This document shows positions 1-7,907 of a stretch of DNA of 32,410 nt, piece by piece. The translations under genes and the position numbers were made by a program. The stretch is from assembly GCA_030145325.1 (NCBI GenBank), contig JAQYVW010000036.1, positions 1-32,410 of the forward strand, read 5' to 3'. Within the stretch, counting starts at the first letter, position 1; each line of letters starts with the position of its first letter. The notes beneath the pieces are model-generated. The model saw nothing but the letters and a program-made list of their open reading frames with translations. It was not told the origin of the DNA and did no database searches. The stretch is from Desulfurivibrionaceae bacterium. Its GTDB lineage: Bacteria; Desulfobacterota; Desulfobulbia; Desulfobulbales; UBA5123.

Positions 1-1
1 C

Positions 2-85
2 AGAGAGATGGGCAAAGGCTGTGAGGTAGATGTTGTTGTTCGTCATAGCTACTCCGATAAGATTGGAGACGTAGGGTACAAATAA
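2..85 (+). other. possible 3' end of a gene cut by the window edge
   Basis: A frame open from the window edge to a TAA at 83-85 encodes about 27 residues ending HSYSDKIGDVGYK. It could be the C-terminus of a gene starting outside the window or a chance open frame. No family is recognised. The bases from 86 to 326 are AT-rich, with T-runs near 244 and 301, and show no gene, RNA or repeat that I can support. Confidence 0.2.
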
Positions 86-326
86 CGACAGGAAGGTAAT
101 GTAATGATAATCTTGCCCCTGTTTTTGCCGTTCGAGGACGAGCCGCAAGGGTGTATGATAAACTATGCCAGCATGGAGAAAGATAATATTTATCACGACA
201 TCTGTTTCAAATCATATATTACTATGCTCTTATGATTCAAACTTTTTTTGTAATAGGCAGACTAGGTTGCAACTTTGATTTGATGATGAGTTGTGCAGCT
301 TTTTTTGCGATTGCAATTATTATTGA

Positions 327-650
327 GCCCTTCGTTGCCCTTTGCGGTACCAAACCTGTGAGGATGTTGTGGAAGATACAGATTCAATCACCAAACTGTT
401 GAAGTTACATGGTTCTGAACTCTCGGCGGTCAAGGCGAACAAGACCTTGGTCGCCATGGGTTTGCTTGTTGAGAAGGAGCGGCCAAGTTCAAAGTATGTC
501 GGCAAAATGAAGAAGTACAAGGCCTTGAGCGAAGAGGGGTTGCACTACGGGGTGAACGTGGAAAACCATAACAGTCCCGGCCAGACCACTCCCCATTACT
601 TTGTTGATACCTTTGCCCAGTTGCTGTCGCTTATCCAACAGAAAATTTAA
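327..650 (+). pseudogene. truncated antirepressor-like C-terminal domain protein
   Basis: The frame is open from a TGA at 324-326 to the TAA at 648-650. The only usable start is a weak TTG at 342, giving 102 residues with no Shine-Dalgarno sequence. The central part (ANKTLVAMGLLVEKERPSS, then KKYKALSEEGLHYGVN and a PHYF segment) resembles the C-terminal domain of phage antirepressor-like and related hypothetical proteins, where it normally follows an N-terminal DNA-binding or effector domain. That N-terminal part is missing and is not seen upstream in another frame. I therefore read it as a decayed prophage or accessory gene remnant. A short intact protein from the TTG is the alternative. The family match is from memory of the motif pattern and is moderate at best. 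Confidence 0.45.
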
Positions 651-677
651 GCTGTGCATTTGCCCGCCAACCTATCC

Positions 678-706
678 TTGCCCATCGTCCGTGGTTCCTT
701 TATTGT
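678..706 (+). promoter_or_regulatory. candidate sigma70 promoter for truA
   Basis: TTGCCC at 678-683 and TATTGT at 701-706 are separated by 17 bases, about 40 bases before the truA ATG. Spacing is ideal and both boxes are imperfect. Confidence 0.35.
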
Positions 707-744
707 GGCTGCCGTCTTAAACCTCGTTCGGAGAAACTAAGCCC

Positions 745-1557
745 ATGCCGAACCAACCCATTGCTGCCAGTCGCCACCGCTATCGCTTGACCTTAGAGTA
801 TGATGGCACCGGCTTTAGCGGTTGGCAGAAGCAGAATGATGCTCGAACCTTGCAGGGCTCATTATTGGACTGAGCTGCCGAGATCTTTGCTGGTCAGCGG
901 GTGGAGGTTCAGGGCCATGGTCGTACCGACGCCGGGGTTCATGCCATGGCTTATACTGCCCATTTGGAAACCCGCTGCGCTCAGCTCCCGCTGGCTACGG
1001 TTATTGAACGGTTCAACGAGCTTCTTCCGGCCAGTATCGCCGTGCTGGCCATGGTTCCCTGCCATACCCGTTTTCATGCCCGGCATAGTTGTATTGGCCG
1101 GTGTTACATCTACCAGATCGCTAAGCGCAAATCCGTTTTTCACAAAAAATATGTTTGGTGGGTCAAGGAGGAGTTGAATGCCAAGGCTATGGCTGAGGCG
1201 GCTCGACTTTTTACCGGGATGCATGATTTTGCTTCCTTTGCCGAGAAGCAGGAGTTGAAAAAATCAACCAAGGTTAACTTGAACGGTATCTATATCTACG
1301 AGGATGAGGAAATGCTGCGACTGCGGGTGGTGGGTTCACATTTCCTTTGGCGAATGGTGCGGCGGTTGGCCGGGGTATTAGTTGCGGTGGGGAAGGGAGA
1401 ATTGACGAAAGACGAGGTGGCCGCCTGTTTGGCTGGTTTTTCTGAAGTGCCGCGCCGTTTAACGGCCCCGGCGTCCGGCCTCTTTTTTGAACAGGCCTTC
1501 TACGACGATGCTGAATTTGCCGAATTTTTGGCCCAGGCCTTCGTGGATGCATTATGA
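745..1557 (+). pseudogene. truA: tRNA pseudouridine(38-40) synthase TruA, interrupted by in-frame TGA
   Basis: TruA isomerises uridines 38-40 of the tRNA anticodon arm in the cytoplasm. Reading from ATG 745 (GGAG at 731, rather far) gives the expected start, with YRLTLEYDGTGFSGWQKQ at residues 13-30 and TLQGSLLD at 35-42. The next codon is TGA at 871-873. Without a shift of frame the protein then continues to its normal end: AAEIFAGQRVEVQG, the catalytic GRTDAGVHA motif, DFASF, and the C-terminal APASGLFFE segment. Total length, about 270 codons, is normal for the family. The only break is therefore one nonsense codon in a poorly conserved helix. A GTG at 901 could restart translation, but it has no ribosome site and would drop the first structural elements. 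Options are a recent nonsense mutation, a base-call error, or readthrough or recoding. TGA is an ordinary stop elsewhere here, including at the end of this gene. Confidence 0.85.
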
Positions 1558-1646
1558 TTAATGATACCCTTTCGGCCATGTTGCATAAACATTGCTTTTA
1601 CCCCATGGAGAGATGGGGCAATTGTAATTGGAGCGGTAGGTCAAAA

Positions 1647-1754
1647 GTAACTGCTCACAGGGTACCGAATCTGCCGCGTTATCGCCCTGCTCACATACCA
1701 ATGTATGTTTCGCAGAACGATGCCTTTCATCTCCGGCACCCTGCAAACAGTTAA
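1647..1754. repeat. copy 1 of a dispersed imperfect-palindrome family
   Basis: The left arm begins GTAACTGCTCACAGGGTACC, and the right arm (1737-1754) is a degraded inverse copy, CACCCTGCAAACAGTTAA. Bases 1665-1695 match the complement of copy 2 (GCGTTAtCGCCCTGC core). It lies in the gap after truA. It has no coding content and fits a REP- or MITE-like non-autonomous element. Confidence 0.7.
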
Positions 1755-1929
1755 AATTAAGCTCATATTGGGAGAATTAGCCACGCCCCCGTTGAGTAGT
1801 TACGGTCAAAAAAAAATCTGTTTTTGGGTTGCTTTTAGACACTGCTTCTTTGTAAGGAAGGCAGTGGCTAGGAGGTGTGGTTAAATGGCAAGGAAGATTT
1901 AGAAGTGGTTGCCTTCCTAAGGAATTCAT
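1755..1929 (+). other. gene-free leader with a 9-bp hairpin
   Basis: Together with the repeat before it, this is a stretch of about 370 bases with no gene. It contains an A-run at 1808-1816 and a stem formed by CACTGCTTC (1840-1848) and GAAGGCAGTG (1857-1866, one bulged G). No U-run follows, so it is not an obvious terminator. It may be a leader structure of the membrane protein gene at 1930. Confidence 0.35.
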
Positions 1930-2376
1930 ATGCAGACTCAGAATATAAAACTATTTTGGCGGCTTGTCTATGTTGCATGTTCCCTGATCTATATGGCCTG
2001 GGTGGTGCAACTAAGTTTTAACAATTTTGAGATGGTGCACAGTCATTATCAGCGTGCCGGTGAGCGATTGCAACCGCAACGGATTCAGACCATAGCTCGC
2101 AACGAATTGGTGAGGCAATGTCGTGAGGAGACAATGGGTGCGGACCTTCTCCGTGGTGGGGAAGATCCTTGTCTTTCCTTGCCGAGGGCGGTTCTTGAGG
2201 AGCGGCAAAAAGAGGTTAAAGAACGGTTGGTTAGTCAATGGGGACTGGCCTGGCGTAAACTGGTACTGTTCTATCTTTCCTTTGGGATCATTTTTCTAAT
2301 CCTGCCCCCGCTTATTCTCTATCTGTTCTTATCTCTCTTCATCTGGTTCTTGAAAAACCTGAAATTTATTAAATAG
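1930..2376 (+). CDS. hypothetical two-helix membrane protein
   Basis: This 148-residue protein has no family I recognise. An N-terminal hydrophobic helix lies at about residues 10-30 (LVYVACSLIYMAWVVQL). A charged, probably periplasmic loop of about 85 residues follows and carries two Cys (RQCREE and DPCLSL). A second long hydrophobic helix runs from about 115 to 142, and the protein ends in a short Lys-rich tail. The loop is rich in Arg, Gln and Glu and may form helices. The start is supported by AAGGAA five bases before the ATG. The gene stands alone and is convergent with the PAS gene; a hairpin at 2434 separates them. No function can be assigned. Confidence 0.75.
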   Translation: MQTQNIKLFWRLVYVACSLIYMAWVVQLSFNNFEMVHSHYQRAGERLQPQRIQTIARNELVRQCREETMGADLLRGGEDPCLSLPRAVLEERQKEVKERLVSQWGLAWRKLVLFYLSFGIIFLILPPLILYLFLSLFIWFLKNLKFIK

Positions 2377-2433
2377 ATGAGGATATTCAGGGCCGAAAGG
2401 TTTTTGGGTGACAAGAATGTTGAAATCTGGAAA

Positions 2434-2453
2434 ATCCCCTTCCTGAAGGGGAT
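2434..2453 (-). terminator. terminator between convergent genes
   Basis: A perfect 8-bp stem (ATCCCCTT / AAGGGGAT) with a CCTG loop is followed on the minus strand by TTTT. It therefore suits termination of the PAS gene. It may also stop transcription from the membrane protein gene on the plus strand, where the T-run is lacking. Confidence 0.65.
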
Positions 2454-2478
2454 ATGTTAAGGCGGCTGGGCAATTGTT

Positions 2479-3060
2479 TTAAGCGACGGACGTAGCTGAG
2501 GATGACGAAGTTTCAGCCTCAGCTTGCACCTCGTCGATGCGTAGAAGCACTACGTCCACTACTTTTTCGGTGGAGATCAGATAGTGGACGGATCGTTCCT
2601 GAGTGATGTTGCCGAGATCCATGTAAGCCGGTACCCGAATGCACGACTCACCGGTTTGGAAGGTTTGGGTAACCGTCTTGCGGATGGTGCAGGTTTTGCA
2701 GTGGATGGTTTGGCCGCAACCGCCAGGTTCCTTGGCGTGGCGGCATTCAAAGGCTTCACCGCCCAGAAGTAAGTGGGTATCTGCTGCTGATTTGCCGATA
2801 AGTCGTAAACCCTCATGGTTGCTGCCAAGGATACGGGTATTATCGTCTATTACAAAGATTGGTGCAGGCAGCGAATCGAGAAATTCTGCAAACTGACATC
2901 CATGTCCGGCCATGAATTTGGGAACGCAACTGGGGCAGAGGCCGTGGCTGATTTCATCATCAGTGCCTGAATGTTTTCCGGTGGTGCCGATCTCTTGGTT
3001 ACAAAGGAGGCAAAGATGTTTAAGCATGGGGTTAACCATTCCTCTTTGGTAACTACTCAT
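2479..3060 (-). CDS. Cys-rich PAS-domain protein
   Basis: This 193-residue soluble protein begins with a four-Cys zinc-ribbon-like module (Cys17, 20, 42, 45; CLLC and CPSC). It continues into a PAS fold (about residues 55-160), where FAEFLDSLPAPIFVIDDN marks the first strand. Inside the PAS part is a second Cys set (Cys106, 115, 121, 124; GCG then CKTC) followed by IRKTV. That arrangement is known from PAS proteins thought to bind metal or redox cofactors; the cofactor here is inference. There is no output domain, so it may act as a stand-alone sensor or partner protein. The tail is Ser- and Ala-rich. The first ATG (3060) lies inside the palindromic repeat at 3049-3155. Internal ATGs at 3039 and 3027 are plausible original starts, with AGAGGA close by. 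Confidence 0.75.
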   Translation of the reverse strand: MSSYQRGMVNPMLKHLCLLCNQEIGTTGKHSGTDDEISHGLCPSCVPKFMAGHGCQFAEFLDSLPAPIFVIDDNTRILGSNHEGLRLIGKSAADTHLLLGGEAFECRHAKEPGGCGQTIHCKTCTIRKTVTQTFQTGESCIRVPAYMDLGNITQERSVHYLISTEKVVDVVLLRIDEVQAEAETSSSSATSVA

Positions 3061-3155
3061 AGAGTAGCGACCTTATTTCATCGATAACCTATAGCTGTCT
3101 CTGTTCTGTTTGCAGGGCGCTAACGCAGCAAATTTGCTACCCTGTGAGCATTTAA
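3049..3155. repeat. copy 2 of the dispersed imperfect-palindrome family
   Basis: One end reads GTAACTACTCATAGAGTAGC followed by GACCTTATTTCATCGATA. This matches copy 3 (25047-25100) with few substitutions. The other end reads GCTACCCTGTGAGCAT, the inverse of the core, next to GCGCTAACGCAGCAAATTTG, whose complement matches copy 1. It therefore links the short form (copy 3) with the long form (copy 1). It overlaps the first codons of the PAS gene and ends just before the downstream edge of nqrM. Confidence 0.75.
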
Positions 3156-3189
3156 TCTCTTACTTGTACTGATAACTATAATTCCCATC

Positions 3190-3450
3190 CTATTCATAAC
3201 CTTTGGTAATGTCAAATTTTTGATTCTCTCTCCGTGGTCTGTTGTCGCCTCCATTTTCTCCTGTTCTTTTAGCAATTCTGTTTGTTGCAAGGTCTGCACA
3301 TGAACCACAGACTTCACCTCCCGAGCGATGGCACATACCGCTAAGGCCATGGGGTGTCTTGACCATCCTGCGCCGACAGAAGTTAATCAACATCCCAACC
3401 AGGACAATGGTGATGGTGGTGATGAAAAAGTTTAGGATAAAGAATTTCAT
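3190..3450 (-). CDS. nqrM: Na+-NQR maturation protein NqrM (DUF539)
   Basis: This small protein (86 residues) has one N-terminal membrane helix (about residues 4-24) and a cytoplasmic Cys motif (Cys40, Cys48, Cys51). This is the NqrM plan: a membrane anchor followed by clustered Cys residues that help deliver iron to the NqrD/NqrE site of the sodium-pumping NADH:quinone oxidoreductase. The start ATG overlaps the nqrF stop in an ATGA arrangement, so translation is probably coupled, and its place at the end of the nqr operon is the usual one. It is longer than typical NqrM because of a charged tail of about 30 residues rich in Arg, Asn and Gly. The assignment rests on context and Cys pattern more than on overall similarity. 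Confidence 0.75.
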   Translation of the reverse strand: MKFFILNFFITTITIVLVGMLINFCRRRMVKTPHGLSGMCHRSGGEVCGSCADLATNRIAKRTGENGGDNRPRRENQKFDITKGYE

Positions 3451-4673
3451 CAGCTGCCGAAATCGTCCCGAAAGATGTTTTCTTCTTCCACCCCAAGTTC
3501 GCTCAACATCTCGATCAGGGAGTTGGTCATGTTGGGTGGACCACAGCAGTAATAGTGGATATCCTCCGGGGCCGGATGATTATTGAGATAGTTTGCGAGC
3601 AAGACGTTATGAACATGGCCCACATGACCTTGCCAATGATCCTCTTCCCGGGGGCGGGAGAGGCAGAGGTGGAAAGAAAAGTTGCTGAACTCCTCGGCCA
3701 GAGCCGCGAAATCCTCGGTATAACACGCCTCATCCAGGGTTCTAGCCCCGTACCAGAAAGAGACCTGGCGTTCAGTTCTTCTCCCTTTGAAGAGTTCGAA
3801 GATCTGGCTGCGCAAAGGTGCCATGCCGGCCCCGGCCCCGGCGTAGATCATCTCCTGCTCGGCCTCCTGGATAAAGAAATCGCCAAAGGGGCCGGAGATG
3901 GTCACTTGGTCACCGGGTTTGAGGTTAAAAATATAGGATGAGGCCTTGCCCGGCGGTACCTTGATATCGCAACCCCCTGGTGGGCAAGCGATCTTGACGT
4001 TGAGTTTAAGCACCCCTTTTTCGCCGGGATAGTTAGCCATGGAATAGGCTCTGGTCACCGGGATGTGAACATTTGATTTGTATTGGAAGAGCCTGAACTT
4101 GGTCCAGTCAGCCATGAACCGTTTACTGATGTTAAAGGTTGAGTAGGAGAGGGCATGGGGTGGAATCTCAATCTGGATATAACCGCCGGGTTTGAAATTC
4201 ACCTCTTCGCTTGGCGGCAGGCGCAGCACCAGTTCCTTGATAAAGGTGGCGATATTTTGGTTTGACTCCACGGTGCATTGCCATTTGCGGGTTTCCAGCA
4301 TCTCTGGTGGGATGGTAATCTCCATGTCGCGCTTTACCTGTACCTGACAGGCAAGGCGCAAGCCGCTTCTTGCTTCCCGGTTATTGATATGTGATCGTTC
4401 GGTGGGGAGGATGGAGCCGCCGCCGCTCACGACCCCCACCCGACATTGCCCGCAACTGCCGCCACCACCACAGGCTGAGGAGATAAAGATACCCTGGTCG
4501 GTGAGGGTGGTGAGGAGTTTGCCGCTGGGCTCGGTGGTCAGCTCTTTTTCATCGTTGATCAGAATGGTGATATCGCCGCTGGGCAACAGAGTTTTCTTGG
4601 CCATGACGATGAGGGTAACCAAGATCAACTGGATACCGAGAAAGCAGAGGATGGCGGTAAATATTTCGTTCAT
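3450..4673 (-). CDS. nqrF: Na+-translocating NADH:quinone reductase subunit F
   Basis: This is the NADH-oxidising entry subunit of Na+-NQR: it takes a hydride from NADH to FAD and passes electrons to a 2Fe-2S centre. The 407 residues show an N-terminal anchor helix (about 5-25) and a ferredoxin domain with ligands Cys68, Cys74, Cys77 and Cys109 (SACGGGGSCGQC, then LACQV). An FAD-binding RAYSMAN motif follows near residue 210, an NADH-binding GAGAGMAPLRS near 277, and the C-terminal CGPP and FRDDFGS motifs. Length and order match the family. It starts seven bases after nqrE with AAGGAT before the ATG. Confidence 0.96.
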   Translation of the reverse strand: MNEIFTAILCFLGIQLILVTLIVMAKKTLLPSGDITILINDEKELTTEPSGKLLTTLTDQGIFISSACGGGGSCGQCRVGVVSGGGSILPTERSHINNREARSGLRLACQVQVKRDMEITIPPEMLETRKWQCTVESNQNIATFIKELVLRLPPSEEVNFKPGGYIQIEIPPHALSYSTFNISKRFMADWTKFRLFQYKSNVHIPVTRAYSMANYPGEKGVLKLNVKIACPPGGCDIKVPPGKASSYIFNLKPGDQVTISGPFGDFFIQEAEQEMIYAGAGAGMAPLRSQIFELFKGRRTERQVSFWYGARTLDEACYTEDFAALAEEFSNFSFHLCLSRPREEDHWQGHVGHVHNVLLANYLNNHPAPEDIHYYCCGPPNMTNSLIEMLSELGVEEENIFRDDFGS

Positions 4674-4680
4674 ATTATCC

Positions 4681-5289
4681 TTAGAAGCTGATGCCGGCCA
4701 TGCCCATGAATGCCAGGGCGATGAGGCCAGCGGTGATAAAGGTCAGCCCTAGGCCCCGTAGGCCTTTCGGCGGATCAGCGTATTCAAGTTTTTCCCTTAT
4801 CCCGGCCAGGACGGTGACCGCCAATAAAAAACCACCGCCCGCGCCCAGTCCATAGGCCATGCTCTCGCCGAAGCTGTAATCTCGTTCAACCATGAACAGA
4901 GTGCCACCCAGGATGGCACAGTTAACGGTGAGCAGGGGCAGATAGATGCCCAGAGTGGTGTAGAGGGCAGGCAGGTAGCGATCCAGAACCATCTCCAATA
5001 TCTGTACCACTGCTGCAATTACCCCGATATAAATCAAGAGACCGAGAAAGGTGAGGTCGAGGTGTGGTTGTCCGGCCCAGGCCAGGGCGCCGGGCTTCAA
5101 GAGATGGTTGAAGATCAGATTGTTTATCGGCACCGTTATGGCTTGGATCACAACCACCGCCATCCCTAAACCCATGGCGGTTTGCACCTGTTTTGAGATC
5201 GCCAGAAAGGTACACATGCCGAGAAAAAAGGAGAGGACCAGATTCTCAACGAAGAGAGCGGTGAAGAAGATGTTCAAGTAATGGGTCAT
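4681..5289 (-). CDS. nqrE: Na+-translocating NADH:quinone reductase subunit E
   Basis: This integral membrane subunit has 202 residues and six predicted helices. It pairs with NqrD, and the two subunits together hold an intramembrane iron centre. The conserved Cys residues are present at position 26 ([10 protein letters not shown]) and near 120 (TVNCAILGG). The conserved family segments [14 protein letters not shown] and YGLGAGGGF are clear. Its ATG shares one base with the nqrD stop (TAATG), a sign of translational coupling. Confidence 0.96.
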   Translation of the reverse strand: MTHYLNIFFTALFVENLVLSFFLGMCTFLAISKQVQTAMGLGMAVVVIQAITVPINNLIFNHLLKPGALAWAGQPHLDLTFLGLLIYIGVIAAVVQILEMVLDRYLPALYTTLGIYLPLLTVNCAILGGTLFMVERDYSFGESMAYGLGAGGGFLLAVTVLAGIREKLEYADPPKGLRGLGLTFITAGLIALAFMGMAGISF

Positions 5290-5912
5290 TAATCTTTCTC
5301 CTGCTGGGCTGGATAGACAGTGCGCAGTGTCCAGATAATCAAGGCAATGAGGAAAAAGGCGCTCACCGGCAGCAGCATCAGGCCGTTGCTTTCATACCAG
5401 CCGCCCCGGGAGGTTAGGGGCAAGACCTCGAAGCCGAAGAGGGTGCCATTGCCCAGAAGCTCTCGAAAGAATGCGACAGTGAGGAGAACCGCCCCATAAC
5501 CAAGGCCGTTGCCAATCCCGTCGGCAAAGGATTTTAAGGGTGGATTGCTCATGGCAAAGCCCTCGGCTCGCCCCATGACGATACAGTTGGTGATGATCAG
5601 ACCGACATAGATGGAGAGTTGTTTGGCCAGATCGTAGAAAAAGGCCTTAAGGATTTGATCCACCAGGATAACCAGAGTGGCAATCACCGTGATTTGGATT
5701 CCAATCCTGACGGTGGTGGGGATCTTTTTACGCAACAGGCTGATGATCATGCTGGAACAAGCGGTGACCATGGTTAGACTCAGCGCCATCACCAGGGCGG
5801 TGGACATACTGCCGGTGACCGCCAGGGCTGAACAGATACCCAGCACCAGTAAGGCGATGGGGTTGCGCAAAAGGATCGCCCTTACGATGAGTTCCGTGGT
5901 GGTTTCAGCCAT
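5289..5912 (-). CDS. nqrD: Na+-translocating NADH:quinone reductase subunit D
   Basis: This 207-residue integral membrane subunit is the homologous partner of NqrE. The iron-ligand Cys residues are at 27 ([10 protein letters not shown]) and in the [14 protein letters not shown] segment. The start is placed at the ATG giving [10 protein letters not shown], because AAGGAGG lies six bases upstream. A longer frame from 5933 would begin inside that ribosome site. The 5' end overlaps the end of nqrC by eight bases. Confidence 0.95.
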   Translation of the reverse strand: MAETTTELIVRAILLRNPIALLVLGICSALAVTGSMSTALVMALSLTMVTACSSMIISLLRKKIPTTVRIGIQITVIATLVILVDQILKAFFYDLAKQLSIYVGLIITNCIVMGRAEGFAMSNPPLKSFADGIGNGLGYGAVLLTVAFFRELLGNGTLFGFEVLPLTSRGGWYESNGLMLLPVSAFFLIALIIWTLRTVYPAQQEKD

Positions 5913-6690
5913 CAATGCCTCCTTGGCTCTCAAAGCGGTTCAGGAACGGTTGGAAGCCGTTTTCTCCAAACCAGAAGTGGATCAGGTTGGTGACCCCCTT
6001 CATGGTCAGGGTTGCCCCGGAGATACCGTCAACCTGATATTGTTTCAACGGGGATGCAGCCGATACCCGGCCTTTGACAATCTGAAAGGAGGGCTTTCCG
6101 ACCGGGGTATAGATCTTCTTGCCGCGCCATGAGTCTTGCCAATCTTTATTCTCGATCTCGCCGCCTAAGCCAGGGGTTTCGCCATGCTGGTAGAAGGTGA
6201 CGCCGTTAATGGTGGAAAGATCACGGTTTAGGGCCACATAGCCGTACATGGTTGACCACAGCCCTTTGCCGCGAATGGGCAGGATAACTTGCTCCACCTT
6301 AGCTTGGTTACGAACCAGATAGACCAGTGAAAATTTTTCTAACCGGGAAAGCCCGGCCGGATCGTTATCCTTGCGCAGCGAATTACTGGTCTCAGGATCT
6401 AATGCCGCTTTTATAGGTGAAAAATAAGCCGGGTTGATCTTTTCCGGTGGGACAAAAGAACCGTCACTGAGGCGGATGACCCGGGTCTCAATGGCGGTAA
6501 AGAGTTCATCCACGTTGCCCCCCTTTTTGTAGAGACCGGCGGCCCGGAGGATGTTTTTTTTCTGATCTAGTTTATGATTGGCCTCTTGGCGAGGCCGCAA
6601 ACCCACGGCAGCGCCAGCCACCAGAGCTGAGCAGACAAAGGCCAGGACTAGAACGGTATAAAAGGGGCGGGCGGTGGATTCCTTAGCCAT
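5905..6690 (-). CDS. nqrC: Na+-translocating NADH:quinone reductase subunit C
   Basis: This subunit carries a covalent FMN on a threonine exposed to the periplasm. The 261-residue product has one N-terminal helix (about residues 9-30) and the flavinylation motif SGAT followed by LTMKG, with the acceptor Thr at about residue 227, as expected. The start [10 protein letters not shown] is preferred over a longer frame because AGAAGG lies eight to ten bases upstream. It overlaps the nqrB stop by eight bases. The modifying enzyme is encoded at the head of the same operon (apbE). Confidence 0.95.
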   Translation of the reverse strand: MAKESTARPFYTVLVLAFVCSALVAGAAVGLRPRQEANHKLDQKKNILRAAGLYKKGGNVDELFTAIETRVIRLSDGSFVPPEKINPAYFSPIKAALDPETSNSLRKDNDPAGLSRLEKFSLVYLVRNQAKVEQVILPIRGKGLWSTMYGYVALNRDLSTINGVTFYQHGETPGLGGEIENKDWQDSWRGKKIYTPVGKPSFQIVKGRVSAASPLKQYQVDGISGATLTMKGVTNLIHFWFGENGFQPFLNRFESQGGIDG

Positions 6691-7891
6691 GGCGATATAT
6701 CCTTCTGCTGATATTGGCCTGGATAACGAAGTAATCAATAAGTGGCGCAAAAACGTTGCCCAACAGGATCGCCAGCATGGTTCCTTCGGCAAAGGCTGGG
6801 TTCTCCACGCGGATAAGGATTGTCAAAGCACCGATAAACAGGCCGTAAAGCCACTTGGCGATCAAGGTATGGGGGGCGGTGACAGGGTCGGTGGCCATGA
6901 AGACCAGACCAAAGGCAAAACCACCCAAAACCAGATGCCAGTAAGGAGGAAGATTGGCCATTGGGTTGGTGGCTGAGCCCACCAGCCAGAGGGCGCAAGC
7001 CATGCCGAGGCCCCCCAACAGCATCCCGCTCATCACCCGCCAGGAAGCAAGACCGGTGGCAAGGAGAATGATCGCACCCAGTAAACAGGCCAGGGTGGAG
7101 GTCTCGCCCATGGAACCGGGGATGGTGCCAAGAAAGGCATCAGTAAAGCTTACCTGCAGTCCCATGAGAGGGTTGGCAACCGGGGCCGCGGCCAGATTGG
7201 CGAGAGGGGTGGCCCGCGAAAAGCCGTCCACCCCAACCCAGACCTGATCGCCGCTCATCCGGATCGGGTAGGCAAAAAAGATGAAGGCACGAGCCGCCAG
7301 GGCCGGATTCATAAAATTTTTACCCACCCCACCAAAAACCTCCTTGGCAAAGATGACCCCAAAACTGATGCCCATGGCCACCTGCCAGAGCGGGATGGTG
7401 GCGGGTAGGGTGAGGGGAAAGAGAAGGCTGGTGACCAAAAAGGCTTCCGACATCTCATGGCCGCGCCCGACATTAAAGATAACCTCCCAGATGGAGCCGA
7501 CTCCGACGCTGACCAGATAGATGGGTATAAAATAAAGAGCGCCGTGGGCGAGATTGGCCAGTTGATTGTCTGGGGTGCAGGCAATCCCTTGCAGGATCGC
7601 ACCCCGCCAGCCCGGCGGGCAGCTTACTCCCAGCGTTTGCAGAGCCAGATTGGCCTGATAACCGGTATTCCAGATCGCCATCAGTACGCAAGGGATCAAG
7701 GAAAACACGACAATGATCATGATCCGTTTCAGATCGATACCGTCGCGGATATGGGGGGCGTTGGTGGTGGTTCTGCGACTACCCATGACAAAGGAATCCA
7801 TGGCCTCGAAGAGAGGATACCACCGGGCCAAACGGCCATCGGGGCTGAAATGAGGCGCAGCTTTTTTTAGCGAGTTATTGATCCATTTCAT
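6683..7891 (-). CDS. nqrB: Na+-translocating NADH:quinone reductase subunit B
   Basis: This large membrane subunit (402 residues, about ten helices) carries the second covalent FMN plus riboflavin and forms much of the sodium and quinone path. The N-terminus (HFSPDGRLARWYPLFEA, then HIRDGIDLKRIMI) is typical. The FMN-acceptor Thr lies in GFSRATPLA near residue 230, where the common form is SGAT-like. Start choice: a TTG at 7924 would extend into nqrA, whereas the ATG at 7891 follows the nqrA stop by 16 bases, has AAAGGA upstream and matches family length. Confidence 0.95.
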   Translation of the reverse strand: MKWINNSLKKAAPHFSPDGRLARWYPLFEAMDSFVMGSRRTTTNAPHIRDGIDLKRIMIIVVFSLIPCVLMAIWNTGYQANLALQTLGVSCPPGWRGAILQGIACTPDNQLANLAHGALYFIPIYLVSVGVGSIWEVIFNVGRGHEMSEAFLVTSLLFPLTLPATIPLWQVAMGISFGVIFAKEVFGGVGKNFMNPALAARAFIFFAYPIRMSGDQVWVGVDGFSRATPLANLAAAPVANPLMGLQVSFTDAFLGTIPGSMGETSTLACLLGAIILLATGLASWRVMSGMLLGGLGMACALWLVGSATNPMANLPPYWHLVLGGFAFGLVFMATDPVTAPHTLIAKWLYGLFIGALTILIRVENPAFAEGTMLAILLGNVFAPLIDYFVIQANISRRIYRHG

Positions 7892-7907
7892 GCTGACGTC
7901 GGTTCCT

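Noticed and set aside
871-905. Selenocysteine insertion at the truA TGA
   Set aside because: The residue is not conserved in TruA, and only a weak GCTG/CAGC pairing follows the TGA. A nonsense mutation or sequence error is simpler.
1755-1929. c-di-GMP or other riboswitch before the gene at 1930
   Set aside because: A hairpin is present, but none of the conserved bases of the GEMM class or another riboswitch known to me can be found.
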